DNA of 13,985 bases from Burkholderiales bacterium. GTDB lineage: Bacteria > Pseudomonadota > Gammaproteobacteria > Burkholderiales > SG8-39. A program made the position numbers and the translations under genes. The notes beneath the pieces were generated by a model. That model searched no databases. It saw nothing but the letters and a program-made list of their open reading frames with translations, and was not told where the DNA came from. Each line of letters opens with the position of its first letter. The stretch's first letter is position 1. The DNA is taken from positions 1 to 13,985 of the forward strand of contig JAENXP010000011.1 in assembly GCA_016649475.1 (NCBI GenBank). The letters are read 5' to 3'. Below, one piece after another: positions 7,152-13,985 of this stretch.

Positions 7152-8579
7152 ATGCAAGACGTTCTGCTGGATTATGGCGACACGAAAATGCGTGTGGAGC
7201 TGCCGGATCACGCCACGGTGATCCGCTACGGAAAGACCTACACCGATCCCGCTCCTCTTGGCGATTCGGTGGAACTGACGAGAAAGGCGTTGAAAAGTCC
7301 GTTGGACACGCCGCCGCTGAGCACGATGGCCGGTCCGGACAAAAAGGTGGTGATAGGATTTCCCGATCGCGTCAAGGGCGGCATCCATCCCAAGGCCCAC
7401 CGTCGTATCGCCATCAGGGCAGTGCTCGATGAGTTGCTGGCCGGCGGGTGCAGGCTGGAGAACATCACATTGCTATGCGGTGTCGGTCTGCATCGCCAGA
7501 ACACCCTGGAAGAATTTTACTGGTATCTGGGCAAGGACATCGTCGATCAGTTCTATCCGGGGCGTCTGGTCAACCACGACGGCGAGGCGGCCGATCTGAG
7601 GGATTTCGGAAATGATGCGATGGGCAACCGCGTCCAATGCAACCGCATGCTGGTGGATGCCGATCTCGTGGTCATGATCGGGCACTGTGCGGGCAACCCC
7701 TACGGGGGTTTCAGCGGCGGCTTCAAGATGCTGGTCACCGGTTTCTCCGGCTGGCAGTCGATTGCATCTCACCATACGCCTGCGACAATGCACCGTGACG
7801 ACTGGCTGGGCGGCTCGCAACATCAGCACATGCGCCACCAGTTCAAATCCATCGGCGAAGCCATGCAAAAGGGGATGGGGAAACAGGTTTTTGCGGTTGA
7901 CGCGGTGCTCGGGCAATTCGGCGAAGTCCTCGATGTGCAGGCCGGCACGATTCCCGCCGTCGAAGCGGCCACCTGGCCGCTGGCCGAGCGCCGTACGACC
8001 ATCCCGGTGGAAATGAGCGATCCGGCGGATATCCTGGTGCTGGGCATGCCCCGCAATTTCCACTACGGCCCCGGCATGGGCACCAATCCCATTCTTGCGG
8101 GGCTTGCCATCGGCGGGCAGTATTCCCGCTGCTGGCCCTGCCTGCGACCGGATGGAGTGGTGATCGTCGCCGGCGCCTGCGACGGCTGGTTCAACGACAG
8201 GTGGTTCCCCTCGTATCGGGAAACCTATGACGCCCTGCAGAGATACCAGAATCCGACGGATTTCCTGCACTCCGCCGATGCGGAAGCGATCACCATGAAT
8301 TACGAGTACCGCTTCGCCTACTCCAATTTCAACACTTACCACCCGTTCCATGCCATGTCCATGATCAGCGGCGGCGCCGTTCTGGGCAAGCGCACCCAGG
8401 CGGTCATCATGGTCGGCGCGCAGAAGCCGGTGTACGCGCGCGGCATGGGCTACCTACCGGTGGCGACCTTCGATGAGGCCATGCGCCTTGCTGCGCGCTA
8501 TGTGGGAAGCAAGGCCAGCATGCTTTGCACGCCGGAATGCTTTTCCGGCGGTGCCGCACCGCATCTGAAGCGCAAATGA
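7152..8579 (+). CDS. larA: LarA-family nickel-pincer-dependent hydroxyacid racemase/epimerase homologue, substrate unknown
   Basis: A 475-residue cytoplasmic protein with LarA N- and C-terminal domains. LarA enzymes invert 2-hydroxy acids by hydride transfer to the NPN cofactor, which is bound to a lysine while histidine helps hold the nickel. By hand alignment with Lactiplantibacillus plantarum LarA (recalled), His114 matches His108, His178 matches His174, Lys192 matches the cofactor lysine Lys184, and His208 matches His200. Lys192 to His208 keeps the same 16-residue spacing. The usual D-x-T-R loop reads FPDRVKGG (70-77). It is about 50 residues longer than lactate racemase, has four extra residues between His178 and Lys192, and carries CWPC at 327-330. 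The lactate-contacting Tyr/Gln/Lys helix seems absent, so lactate is unlikely. RBS AAGGAAA precedes ATG 7152. larC, larE and larB downstream would make its cofactor. Confidence 0.87.
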   Translation: MQDVLLDYGDTKMRVELPDHATVIRYGKTYTDPAPLGDSVELTRKALKSPLDTPPLSTMAGPDKKVVIGFPDRVKGGIHPKAHRRIAIRAVLDELLAGGCRLENITLLCGVGLHRQNTLEEFYWYLGKDIVDQFYPGRLVNHDGEAADLRDFGNDAMGNRVQCNRMLVDADLVVMIGHCAGNPYGGFSGGFKMLVTGFSGWQSIASHHTPATMHRDDWLGGSQHQHMRHQFKSIGEAMQKGMGKQVFAVDAVLGQFGEVLDVQAGTIPAVEAATWPLAERRTTIPVEMSDPADILVLGMPRNFHYGPGMGTNPILAGLAIGGQYSRCWPCLRPDGVVIVAGACDGWFNDRWFPSYRETYDALQRYQNPTDFLHSADAEAITMNYEYRFAYSNFNTYHPFHAMSMISGGAVLGKRTQAVIMVGAQKPVYARGMGYLPVATFDEAMRLAARYVGSKASMLCTPECFSGGAAPHLKRK

Positions 8580-8581
8580 CA

Positions 8582-8611
8582 GTGCCTGCCTCCTGCGGGG
8601 GAGGTTTGCAC
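8582..8611 (+). other. Intercistronic hairpin after the LarA homologue
   Basis: GTGC and GCAC form an outer stem and CCTCC and GGAGG an inner stem, with a 3/3 internal loop and the apical loop TGCGGG. It starts 3 nt after the larA-like stop and lies upstream of the strong GGGGAGG ribosome binding site of the next gene. There is no U tract, so it is more likely an mRNA-stability or processing element than a terminator. Confidence 0.4.
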
Positions 8612-8634
8612 GCTGTTCATCCGGGGAGGATCTC

Positions 8635-9522
8635 GTGAAGCATGTTGGCATAGTCGGCACTGGAACCATGGGGCGCACCGTGGCCGCGAAGTTTCTGCAA
8701 ATGGGCGTCACGGTCTATGGCTACGACGCGTTCCCCGCGAGTGCGGACAAGGGTCTGGCGGCGGGAATCAGCATGTGCGCGAGCCTTGCGGAACTCGCCG
8801 GAAAATCGGACTGGGTCATTCTGTTCCTGCCCGGTCCGGCCGAAATTGCCGAATGCGTCTGCGGCGAGAATGGTCTGCTGTCTGCGCTTCCCGCAGGCGC
8901 AATCATCATCGACATGTGCACCAGCGCGCCGGACAACACCATCGCCATGGAGTCCGCGGCCCGCGCCGCGGGCGTGCGCTATATCGACGCTCCGGTGCTG
9001 GGGCGGCCGGCCAGCGTGGGCAAGTGGGCGTTGCCCGTGGGCGGAGACGCTGCGGCCCTGGAAGAAGTCAGGGCGCTCCTGAGTTTCGTCGCCGCCCACG
9101 TGGTGCACATGGGAGAATCCGGTTCAGGGCACAAGGTCAAGCTGCTCAACCAACTCATGTTCGGCGCCATCAACAGCATGACCGCGGAGATGATGGCCGT
9201 CTCGGAAAAGGTCGGGGTTCCTCCGGCCAGGTTGTACGAAATCATCACCGCCAGCCAGGCGGGCACGGTGAGCAACCTGTTCCGGGAGCTGGGGAGCAGG
9301 GTAAGCGAGGAACGCTACACGGACCCTACCTTCACCGTATCCCTGCTTTGCAAGGACGTGCGCCTCGGTGTGGAAATGGCCGAGGCCGCCGGGGCCCCGT
9401 TGATGCTCGGCCGCACCATCGATTTCATCAACAAGGCCTCCTGCGCGCAGGGATACGGCGATGCCGATAGTTCCGTGATGTGGCACTGCGTAAAAAATTT
9501 CTGGAAGGAAGGAAATACATGA
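8635..9522 (+). CDS. NAD(P)-dependent beta-hydroxyacid dehydrogenase (6-phosphogluconate/HIBADH family)
   Basis: A 295-residue enzyme of the same superfamily as the minus-strand dehydrogenase but clearly distinct in sequence. The Rossmann motif GTGTMG is at 8-13. The substrate loop is DAPVLGRP (118-125), not the usual DAPVSGG. The catalytic segment GSGHKVKLLNQ (163-173) has Lys169 and Asn172 in the expected places, and a CKDVRLGVEMAEAAGAP segment follows in the helical domain. The start is GTG 8635, supported by GGGGAGG about 6 nt upstream; no nearby ATG fits. It sits between the LarA homologue and the SDR gene and overlaps the latter by ATGA, so it likely acts in the same pathway on a beta-hydroxy acid or semialdehyde. 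Cofactor preference and substrate are not visible. Confidence 0.9.
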   Translation: MKHVGIVGTGTMGRTVAAKFLQMGVTVYGYDAFPASADKGLAAGISMCASLAELAGKSDWVILFLPGPAEIAECVCGENGLLSALPAGAIIIDMCTSAPDNTIAMESAARAAGVRYIDAPVLGRPASVGKWALPVGGDAAALEEVRALLSFVAAHVVHMGESGSGHKVKLLNQLMFGAINSMTAEMMAVSEKVGVPPARLYEIITASQAGTVSNLFRELGSRVSEERYTDPTFTVSLLCKDVRLGVEMAEAAGAPLMLGRTIDFINKASCAQGYGDADSSVMWHCVKNFWKEGNT

Positions 9523-10436
9523 AAGTTCTTGTTACGGGAGCGGGGGGGTTTATCGGGCGCTATCTTATGCCGATGCTGCTCGACAAAGGCCATACGGTGG
9601 TGGCAACCGATCTGGTCGTGCCGAAGGACGCCGTTTCATCCGATCAGATTGCCTGGCATCAGCTCGACGTTTCCCGTTCGGAAGGCGTCTACAAGATGAT
9701 GCTGAGCGAACGCCCGGATGCGGTGATCCATCTGGTGTCCTGGCTGGCGGGTCCCTGCGAGGCCGACCCCCTGCGCGGCTGGGAGATCAATTTTCTGTCG
9801 ACCCAGTATCTTCTGGACGCCGGCGTCGCCGCGGGTCTCAAGCGCTTTGTTTTCTCCAGTTCCATTTCGGTCTTCGGCAAGGGCCTGCCCGAGCCGGCGC
9901 GCGATGACGCCGTCAAGGAGCCCGCCACCATGTACGGGCAAACCAAGCTGGCCTGCGAACATATGCTGCGCTGGTACAAGAACAAGCATGGCATCGAGGT
10001 CGGGGCCGTACGCTTCCCCTGGGTGTATGGTCCCGGTCGCGAGACCGGAATCACGGCCATGTATTCGTCGAAACTGCTCGATGCGCTGGCCAGCAGGCAG
10101 CCCTTGCACATCCCATGGCCTGAGGAAAAAGGGGACTGGCTGTACGTCAAGGACGCGGCCAGGGCCTTGCTTCTGCTCCTCGAGAGCAAGACCATTGCGC
10201 AAACGGGATACAACATCATGAGCGGCCTTTACTCGATCCGCGAAGCCATGGCGGTGGCCAAGAAGGTGTGCCCGGAAGCCGTCATCAGCTTTGCCGACGG
10301 CGCACCGCCCTCCGACAATCCTTATCCCTTGTCTTATGACGACTCGCTGGCCCGCCGTGATCTGGGCTGGAAGCCGGAATACAGCCTGGAGGCTGGTTTT
10401 CGCGACCACATTGCGATCATGCGCGGAACGAAATAG
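9519..10436 (+). CDS. Extended SDR: NAD-dependent epimerase/dehydratase family protein
   Basis: A 305-residue NAD-binding protein. I start it at ATG 9519 (MKVLVTGAGGFIG), which overlaps the previous stop as ATGA and has GGAAGGA upstream. An in-frame extension to 9480 would add residues unlike the family. The dinucleotide motif G7-x-x-G10-x-x-G13 and the active-site pair Y139-x-x-x-K143 (MYGQTKLACE) with serines at 113-115 are intact. RFPWVYGPG (165-173) is the usual extended-SDR substrate-side motif. Members include sugar-nucleotide epimerases, dehydratases and uronate dehydrogenases. Given the LarA homologue and hydroxyacid dehydrogenases around it, oxidation or epimerisation of a sugar-acid intermediate seems more likely than cell-envelope sugar synthesis, but that is inference. 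Confidence 0.85.
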   Translation: MKVLVTGAGGFIGRYLMPMLLDKGHTVVATDLVVPKDAVSSDQIAWHQLDVSRSEGVYKMMLSERPDAVIHLVSWLAGPCEADPLRGWEINFLSTQYLLDAGVAAGLKRFVFSSSISVFGKGLPEPARDDAVKEPATMYGQTKLACEHMLRWYKNKHGIEVGAVRFPWVYGPGRETGITAMYSSKLLDALASRQPLHIPWPEEKGDWLYVKDAARALLLLLESKTIAQTGYNIMSGLYSIREAMAVAKKVCPEAVISFADGAPPSDNPYPLSYDDSLARRDLGWKPEYSLEAGFRDHIAIMRGTK

Positions 10437-10453
10437 TCACGGTGGTGAGCGGC

Positions 10454-11665
10454 ATGCACATTCATCTTCAGCCCCTGGGCGGCATTGCCGGCGACATGTT
10501 TGTCGCCGCCATGCTCGATGCCTTTCCGCGTTGCCGCGAACAGGTATTCGCCGATATCGCTGCGGTCATTCCCGGTGCGGTTGGTGCACCACACTTGTCG
10601 GATGTGCTCAGGAACGGCATCGCGGCGCTGCACTTTTCGCTGGACGAAAAATTGCCGGCCCATTCGCACGCACACGCGCACGGACACCATCACCATGCAC
10701 ACGAGCACGCGCCGGTCAGCGATTACGCCGGGATCCGCAGGGTCATCGAGAGCGCGAACCTGTCGGGGTCGACCGCCTTGCATGCGCTTGCGATACTCGA
10801 AATCCTGGGCCGGGCAGAATCGCACATTCACCGCGTGGCGCTGGAGGAGGTTCATTTTCATGAACTGGCGGCCTGGGATTCGCTCATGGATGTCGTGGCG
10901 GCGGGGAGTGTGATCTCCGCACTGGGCGAAGCGACCTGGAGCGTTTCCGCGTTGCCCCTGGGGAGCGGACAGGTCAAGACCCAGCATGGCTTGCTGCCCG
11001 TTCCGGCTCCGGCGACGATGCGCATTCTGGAAGCCTATCCGTGGCGCAGCGACGATGTTCCCGGCGAGCGCGTCACCCCGACGGGCGCGGCGATAGTCCG
11101 CTACCTGGTTCCTCCGGAACATTTGTCGAAAAAGCCGGAAGGCATGCTCTCGGGTGGTGGATACGGGGCCGGAACGAAGAATTTCCCGGAGATGGCGAAC
11201 GTGCTGCGCGTCATGGTGTTCGACCAAGCGCAACAGGGGAAGGGGGAGGGGAGCGCAGTCGCCGTTCTCCAGTTCGACATCGACGACATGAGCGGGGAAG
11301 AGATCGGCGTGGCCGCCGAGCGCCTGCGGCGGGAAAAAGGCGTACTCGATTTGCTGCTGGTCGCGGCGCAGGGAAAAAAGGGCCGTCCGGTCACGATGTT
11401 TCATCTGCTGATCGACCCCGCGTGTCTGGACGAATGCAGCCGCCTCGTGTTTCGGGAAACTTCGACCATAGGTTTGCGCTGGAGCATGCTCGATCGAATC
11501 GTGCTGCCGCGGCAGATGCGGCGCAGCGCCGAAGGTCTGCGCTTGAAGGAAGTACGGCGCCCGGATGGAAGCGTAACGGCCAAAATCGAAAGCGACGAGC
11601 TTGAATCTCTGGCGGGTCTGGCACTGCGCCGTCAGACCAAGGCCGCGGCTGAGGGGGCCTCATGA
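10454..11665 (+). CDS. larC: LarC: nickel insertion protein of NPN cofactor biosynthesis
   Basis: LarC is a CTP-dependent cyclometallase that inserts nickel into the pincer nucleotide made by LarB and LarE. The N-terminus MHIHLQPLGGIAGDM is the family signature, and HFHELAAWDSLMD matches the conserved middle. Residues 70-85 are an extreme histidine-rich stretch with 10 His in 16 residues, a likely nickel reservoir. The C-terminal domain shows DIDDMSGEE, GKKGRPV and RETSTIGLR. In L. plantarum, larC is split into two reading frames joined by programmed frameshifting; here it is one uninterrupted frame of 403 residues. I chose ATG 10454 because families start at MHIH; an in-frame GTG at 10442 would add four residues. 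It ends in an ATGA overlap with larE. Confidence 0.93.
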   Translation: MHIHLQPLGGIAGDMFVAAMLDAFPRCREQVFADIAAVIPGAVGAPHLSDVLRNGIAALHFSLDEKLPAHSHAHAHGHHHHAHEHAPVSDYAGIRRVIESANLSGSTALHALAILEILGRAESHIHRVALEEVHFHELAAWDSLMDVVAAGSVISALGEATWSVSALPLGSGQVKTQHGLLPVPAPATMRILEAYPWRSDDVPGERVTPTGAAIVRYLVPPEHLSKKPEGMLSGGGYGAGTKNFPEMANVLRVMVFDQAQQGKGEGSAVAVLQFDIDDMSGEEIGVAAERLRREKGVLDLLLVAAQGKKGRPVTMFHLLIDPACLDECSRLVFRETSTIGLRWSMLDRIVLPRQMRRSAEGLRLKEVRRPDGSVTAKIESDELESLAGLALRRQTKAAAEGAS

Positions 11666-12468
11666 ACGACGCATTGCTGGCCGCCGAAAAGCGGTTGAAG
11701 GAAATCCTGGCGGGCTATTCCCCGCTGGCCATTGCGGTCAGCGGCGGCGTGGACAGCCTCACCCTCGCGACCGTGGCGCATCGCGTCTTGCCCGTCGCAC
11801 CCTTGATGGTGCACGCCGTCTCTCCGGCGGTACCCCTTGCGGCAACCGAGCGGGTTCGCGAAATGTCCGGGCGGGAAGGATGGAGTCTCAGGGAAATATC
11901 GGCGGGAGAATTCGCAGACCCGGACTATCGGGCCAATCCCTACAACCGTTGCTATTTTTGCAAGTCCAACCTCTACCGCTCGATACGCACGATTACGGAC
12001 CGGCGGATCGCCTCGGGCGCCAATCTCGACGATCTGTCGGATTACCGCCCCGGCCTGAAGGCTGCCGCCGAACGAGACGTGGTCCATCCTTTTGTCGACG
12101 CGTCCATCGATAAAACGACCATTCGACAAATTGCGCGTGTGTATCAATTGCACCACTACTCCGATCTGCCGGCGCAGCCCTGCCTGGCCAGCCGGGTCGA
12201 AACCGGCCTGCCGATCCGGGCGGGCGATTTGAGCTTCATCGATGAATTCGAATCCGAACTCAGGCAAACACTCGGCGAATTGTCCACGGTACGCGTGCGC
12301 ATACGCAAACCGGGCGTATACGTCGAGCTCGGCGAAATGCCCGACCAGGAGACCGCACCCGTTTTGGAAGCAAGGGCGCGCCGTTACTGCGAGCAAGCCG
12401 GCTACGCGTTTGTCGCCATCACCGCCTACCGCCAGGGCTCGGCTTTCGTGAAGGAAAAAGCGACATGA
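11662..12468 (+). CDS. larE: LarE: ATP-dependent sulfur transferase of NPN biosynthesis, three-cysteine type
   Basis: LarE adenylates the dicarboxylated nicotinic acid mononucleotide made by LarB and converts its carboxylates to thiocarboxylates. This 268-residue protein has the PP-loop SGGVDS at 27-32 and the LarE motif PCLASRVETGLPI, where Cys174 matches the sacrificial Cys176 of L. plantarum LarE. It also has Cys97 and Cys100 in NRCYFCK, at a position where, as I recall it, the L. plantarum protein reads SWYYAK. Three cysteines of this kind are described for LarE proteins that bind a [4Fe-4S] cluster and supply sulfur catalytically (Thermotoga maritima type). This one is therefore predicted to be of that class. 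It overlaps larC and larB by ATGA at both ends, and GAGGGGG upstream serves as the ribosome binding site. Confidence 0.93.
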   Translation: MNDALLAAEKRLKEILAGYSPLAIAVSGGVDSLTLATVAHRVLPVAPLMVHAVSPAVPLAATERVREMSGREGWSLREISAGEFADPDYRANPYNRCYFCKSNLYRSIRTITDRRIASGANLDDLSDYRPGLKAAAERDVVHPFVDASIDKTTIRQIARVYQLHHYSDLPAQPCLASRVETGLPIRAGDLSFIDEFESELRQTLGELSTVRVRIRKPGVYVELGEMPDQETAPVLEARARRYCEQAGYAFVAITAYRQGSAFVKEKAT

Positions 12469-13205
12469 GCACGAAAGCCGTCATGGATTGGGACCGCGAG
12501 CAGCGCACGGGTTTGGCCGAGGCAGTCTACGCGGAAGGCAAGCCTCCGTCTTCTCTTGCCGGTTTGCTGGAGCAGGCGGCCAGCGAGAAACGGCGCCTCC
12601 TGGTCACGCGTCTTTCGGCAGACGCATTCGCGGCCTTGCCCGCGAGGCTGATCGGCATGCTCGATTACGACGCCTTGTCCAAGACTGCGATTCTGGGCGG
12701 AATCGTGCACGCGCCCAAAGCGCGTGTCGCCGTGGTCAGCGCCGGCATGGCCGACGCATCGGTGGCGCAGGAAGTGTGTCGCACGCTGGCATTTGCGGGC
12801 GTGGGTTCCCGGCAGATCGCCGATGTCGGGGTGGCCGGTCTCTGGCGGCTGATGGCGCGCCTGGAAGAAATCCGCGCATATCCCGTCGTCGTTGTCGTTG
12901 CCGGGATGGAAGGCGCGCTCTTCAGCGTTCTTGCCGGACTGGTCAGCGCACCGATCATCGCGGTCCCCACCTCGACCGGGTACGGCGTGAGCAGCGCAGG
13001 TCAGCTTGCCTTGCACAGCGCGCTGGGGAGTTGCGCGCCCGGAGTCGTCGCGGTCAACATCGACAATGGCTTTGGCGCCGCGCAGGCGGCGCTGCGCATG
13101 GTAAACAGTCTGCAAATAGCGGAAACCGCAGCCATTGGTCTGTCGTCGTCCGCTGCGCAGCCCGAGGAGCCGGAGCAGCAGGAGATTTCCTGTGCAAATT
13201 CCTGA
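12465..13205 (+). CDS. larB: LarB: nicotinic acid adenine dinucleotide carboxylase/hydrolase
   Basis: LarB starts NPN synthesis by carboxylating the pyridine ring of nicotinic acid adenine dinucleotide and cleaving its pyrophosphate. The 246-residue protein has a short N-terminal region and an AIR-carboxylase (PurE-like) domain: VVSAGMADASVAQEVCRTL (90-108), AGMEGALFSVLAGLV (146-160) and PIIAVPTSTGYG (163-174). The segment SCAPGVVAVNIDNGFGAA carries Cys190, which by position fits the cysteine (Cys221 in L. plantarum) that forms a covalent adduct with the substrate pyridine. PurE itself lacks this C-terminal signature, so confusion is unlikely. The start ATG overlaps the larE stop. The gene completes the cofactor set, in the order C-E-B. 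The last 20 or so residues are low-complexity (Ser/Gln/Glu-rich) and probably unstructured. Confidence 0.94.
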   Translation: MSTKAVMDWDREQRTGLAEAVYAEGKPPSSLAGLLEQAASEKRRLLVTRLSADAFAALPARLIGMLDYDALSKTAILGGIVHAPKARVAVVSAGMADASVAQEVCRTLAFAGVGSRQIADVGVAGLWRLMARLEEIRAYPVVVVVAGMEGALFSVLAGLVSAPIIAVPTSTGYGVSSAGQLALHSALGSCAPGVVAVNIDNGFGAAQAALRMVNSLQIAETAAIGLSSSAAQPEEPEQQEISCANS

Positions 13206-13235
13206 CGGCTGCCGAGGTCCTGCGGCGGCATTGTG

Positions 13236-13309
13236 CCACTCACGCGCGCCATCGCCCGGGAGTGGTAGCGTCACGGCATCACCCGCGATGCCATCGGGCC
13301 CGGTTTTTT
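13236..13309 (+). terminator. Structured, terminator-like region after larB
   Basis: The gap after larB holds a CCACTC/GAGTGG stem (13236-13241 with 13260-13265) and a perfect GGCATC/GATGCC stem (13275-13280 with 13287-13292). A CGGGCCCGG run then leads straight into six T residues at 13304-13309. A second fold can instead put the T run in the loop of GGGCCCG/CGGACCC. A Rho-independent stop for the lar operon is plausible, but the stem directly before the T run is not classic. Confidence 0.4.
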
Positions 13310-13342
13310 GCGGACCCAATTGACCTGACCTGGAGAACACCC

Positions 13343-13985
13343 ATGCGCGTCATCTTCGTACTGTACGATTCGCTGGTGCGCGGCGCCATGCAATGCTATG
13401 GCGGCACGCACATCGATACTCCGCAGTTTTCGCGCTTTGCGCAGCGTGCGGTCACGTTCGATTCGCACTTTGCCGGCAGTCTGCCATGCATGCCGGCGCG
13501 CCGGGATATGCATACTGGACGACTCAATTTCCTGCACCGCAGCTGGGGCGCGCTCGAACCGTTTGACCAGTCCTTCTCCGAGCTGCTGCGCGCGGCGGGC
13601 GTGTACACACACCTCGTTTCCGATCATTACCATTACTGGGAGGACGGGGGCGCCACTTACCACAACCGCTACTCGTCCTGGGATTTCATCCGGGGCCAGG
13701 AGTGGGACCGGTGGAAAGCCATGGTTCAACCGCCGCTCGATCGGTTCCGGCAGATGTATCACGGACTCCAGCAACCGTCCGCGCCAACCGACGGCCGGCT
13801 GCAGGCGATGGTGAACCGCGAGTTCATCAAGGAAGAGAACGAATTCTGCTGCCCGCGAACGTTCGCTTCCGGCTTCGAGTTTCTGGACCGGAATCGCGAC
13901 GCGGACAACTGGTTGCTGCAGCTGGAATGTTTCGACCCGCACGAGCCGTTTCACGCACCGGCGCGATTTCGCGCACGCTATCCGA
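13343..13985 (+). CDS. Type I sulfatase (formylglycine-dependent), N-terminal part, cut by window edge
   Basis: The frame is open from ATG 13343 to the window end, giving 214 residues of an alkaline-phosphatase-superfamily sulfatase (PF00884 type). Cys49 in C49-M-P-A-R53, followed by HTGR, matches the C-x-P-x-R sulfatase signature whose cysteine becomes the catalytic formylglycine. The N-terminal metal-site segment is YDSLVRGAMQCYGG (8-21), with Asp9 and Arg13. SDHYHYWEDGGATYH and CFDPHEPFH are further family features. There is no signal peptide, so a cytoplasmic location is likely. GGAG at 13332-13335 is a good ribosome binding site. It may belong to the pathway, removing sulfate from the imported compound, or start a separate operon after the terminator-like gap. 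Related phosphonate monoester hydrolases share this fold, so the exact ester is uncertain. Confidence 0.87.
   Translation, partial: MRVIFVLYDSLVRGAMQCYGGTHIDTPQFSRFAQRAVTFDSHFAGSLPCMPARRDMHTGRLNFLHRSWGALEPFDQSFSELLRAAGVYTHLVSDHYHYWEDGGATYHNRYSSWDFIRGQEWDRWKAMVQPPLDRFRQMYHGLQQPSAPTDGRLQAMVNREFIKEENEFCCPRTFASGFEFLDRNRDADNWLLQLECFDPHEPFHAPARFRARYP

Noticed and set aside
9480..9518. Upstream in-frame start for the SDR protein
   Set aside because: The added 13 residues are unlike the family, which starts directly at the Rossmann strand; ATG 9519 has a good ribosome binding site and an ATGA overlap.
161..9522. The two beta-hydroxyacid dehydrogenases as a recent duplication
   Set aside because: They share only family motifs and differ across the substrate loop and the rest of the sequence, so they look like distinct subfamilies.
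10660..10710. Short repeat-like tract rich in CAC/CAT
   Set aside because: It encodes the histidine-rich segment of LarC in frame and is not a separate DNA repeat.

Overview
The window looks like part of a catabolic accessory locus from a GC-rich proteobacterium. A betaproteobacterium (Burkholderiales-like) is my best guess, from the GC-rich codon use, the tripartite TRAP transporter and the tight ATGA-coupled genes. This is an impression, not a phylogenetic result. I see no RNA genes, insertion sequences, phage genes or CRISPR array.

Layout. (1) Positions 1-1864, minus strand: a three-gene run. A PhyH-type 2-oxoglutarate/Fe(II) oxygenase is followed by a beta-hydroxyacid dehydrogenase and the first codons of a GntR-family regulator that runs off the left edge. 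(2) Positions 1865-2136: a divergent control region with an AT-rich stretch and three alternating copies of an AATGCG element. (3) Positions 2137-5059, plus strand: a complete TRAP transporter (dctP, dctQ, dctM), with a strong hairpin between dctP and dctQ. (4) Positions 5124-7004: a corrinoid-binding protein and a URO-D/MtaA-type methyltransferase, the two parts of a cobamide-dependent methyl-transfer (often demethylase) system. (5) Positions 7152-10436: a long LarA-family nickel-pincer racemase/epimerase homologue, a second beta-hydroxyacid dehydrogenase and an extended SDR epimerase/dehydrogenase. (6) Positions 10454-13205: larC, larE and larB, the complete set for making the Ni-pincer nucleotide (NPN) cofactor, joined by ATGA overlaps. 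(7) Positions 13343-13985: the start of a formylglycine sulfatase cut by the right edge, behind a structured, terminator-like gap.

How the genes may work together (inference). The TRAP system would import an organic acid. The corrinoid protein and its methyltransferase would remove a methyl group. The LarA homologue, with NPN made by LarB/C/E, would invert a 2-hydroxy-acid centre. The two beta-hydroxyacid dehydrogenases and the SDR would carry out the redox steps. The sulfatase and PhyH oxygenase could remove or oxidise other decorations. The unusual point is that a nickel-pincer racemase with its whole cofactor pathway sits in one apparent operon with a corrinoid methyltransferase module and a dedicated importer. 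The substrate is unknown; an O-methylated hydroxy acid or sugar acid, possibly sulfated, is the simplest hypothesis. A corrinoid reductive activator, a methyl-tetrahydrofolate methyltransferase and a nickel importer are not in the window.
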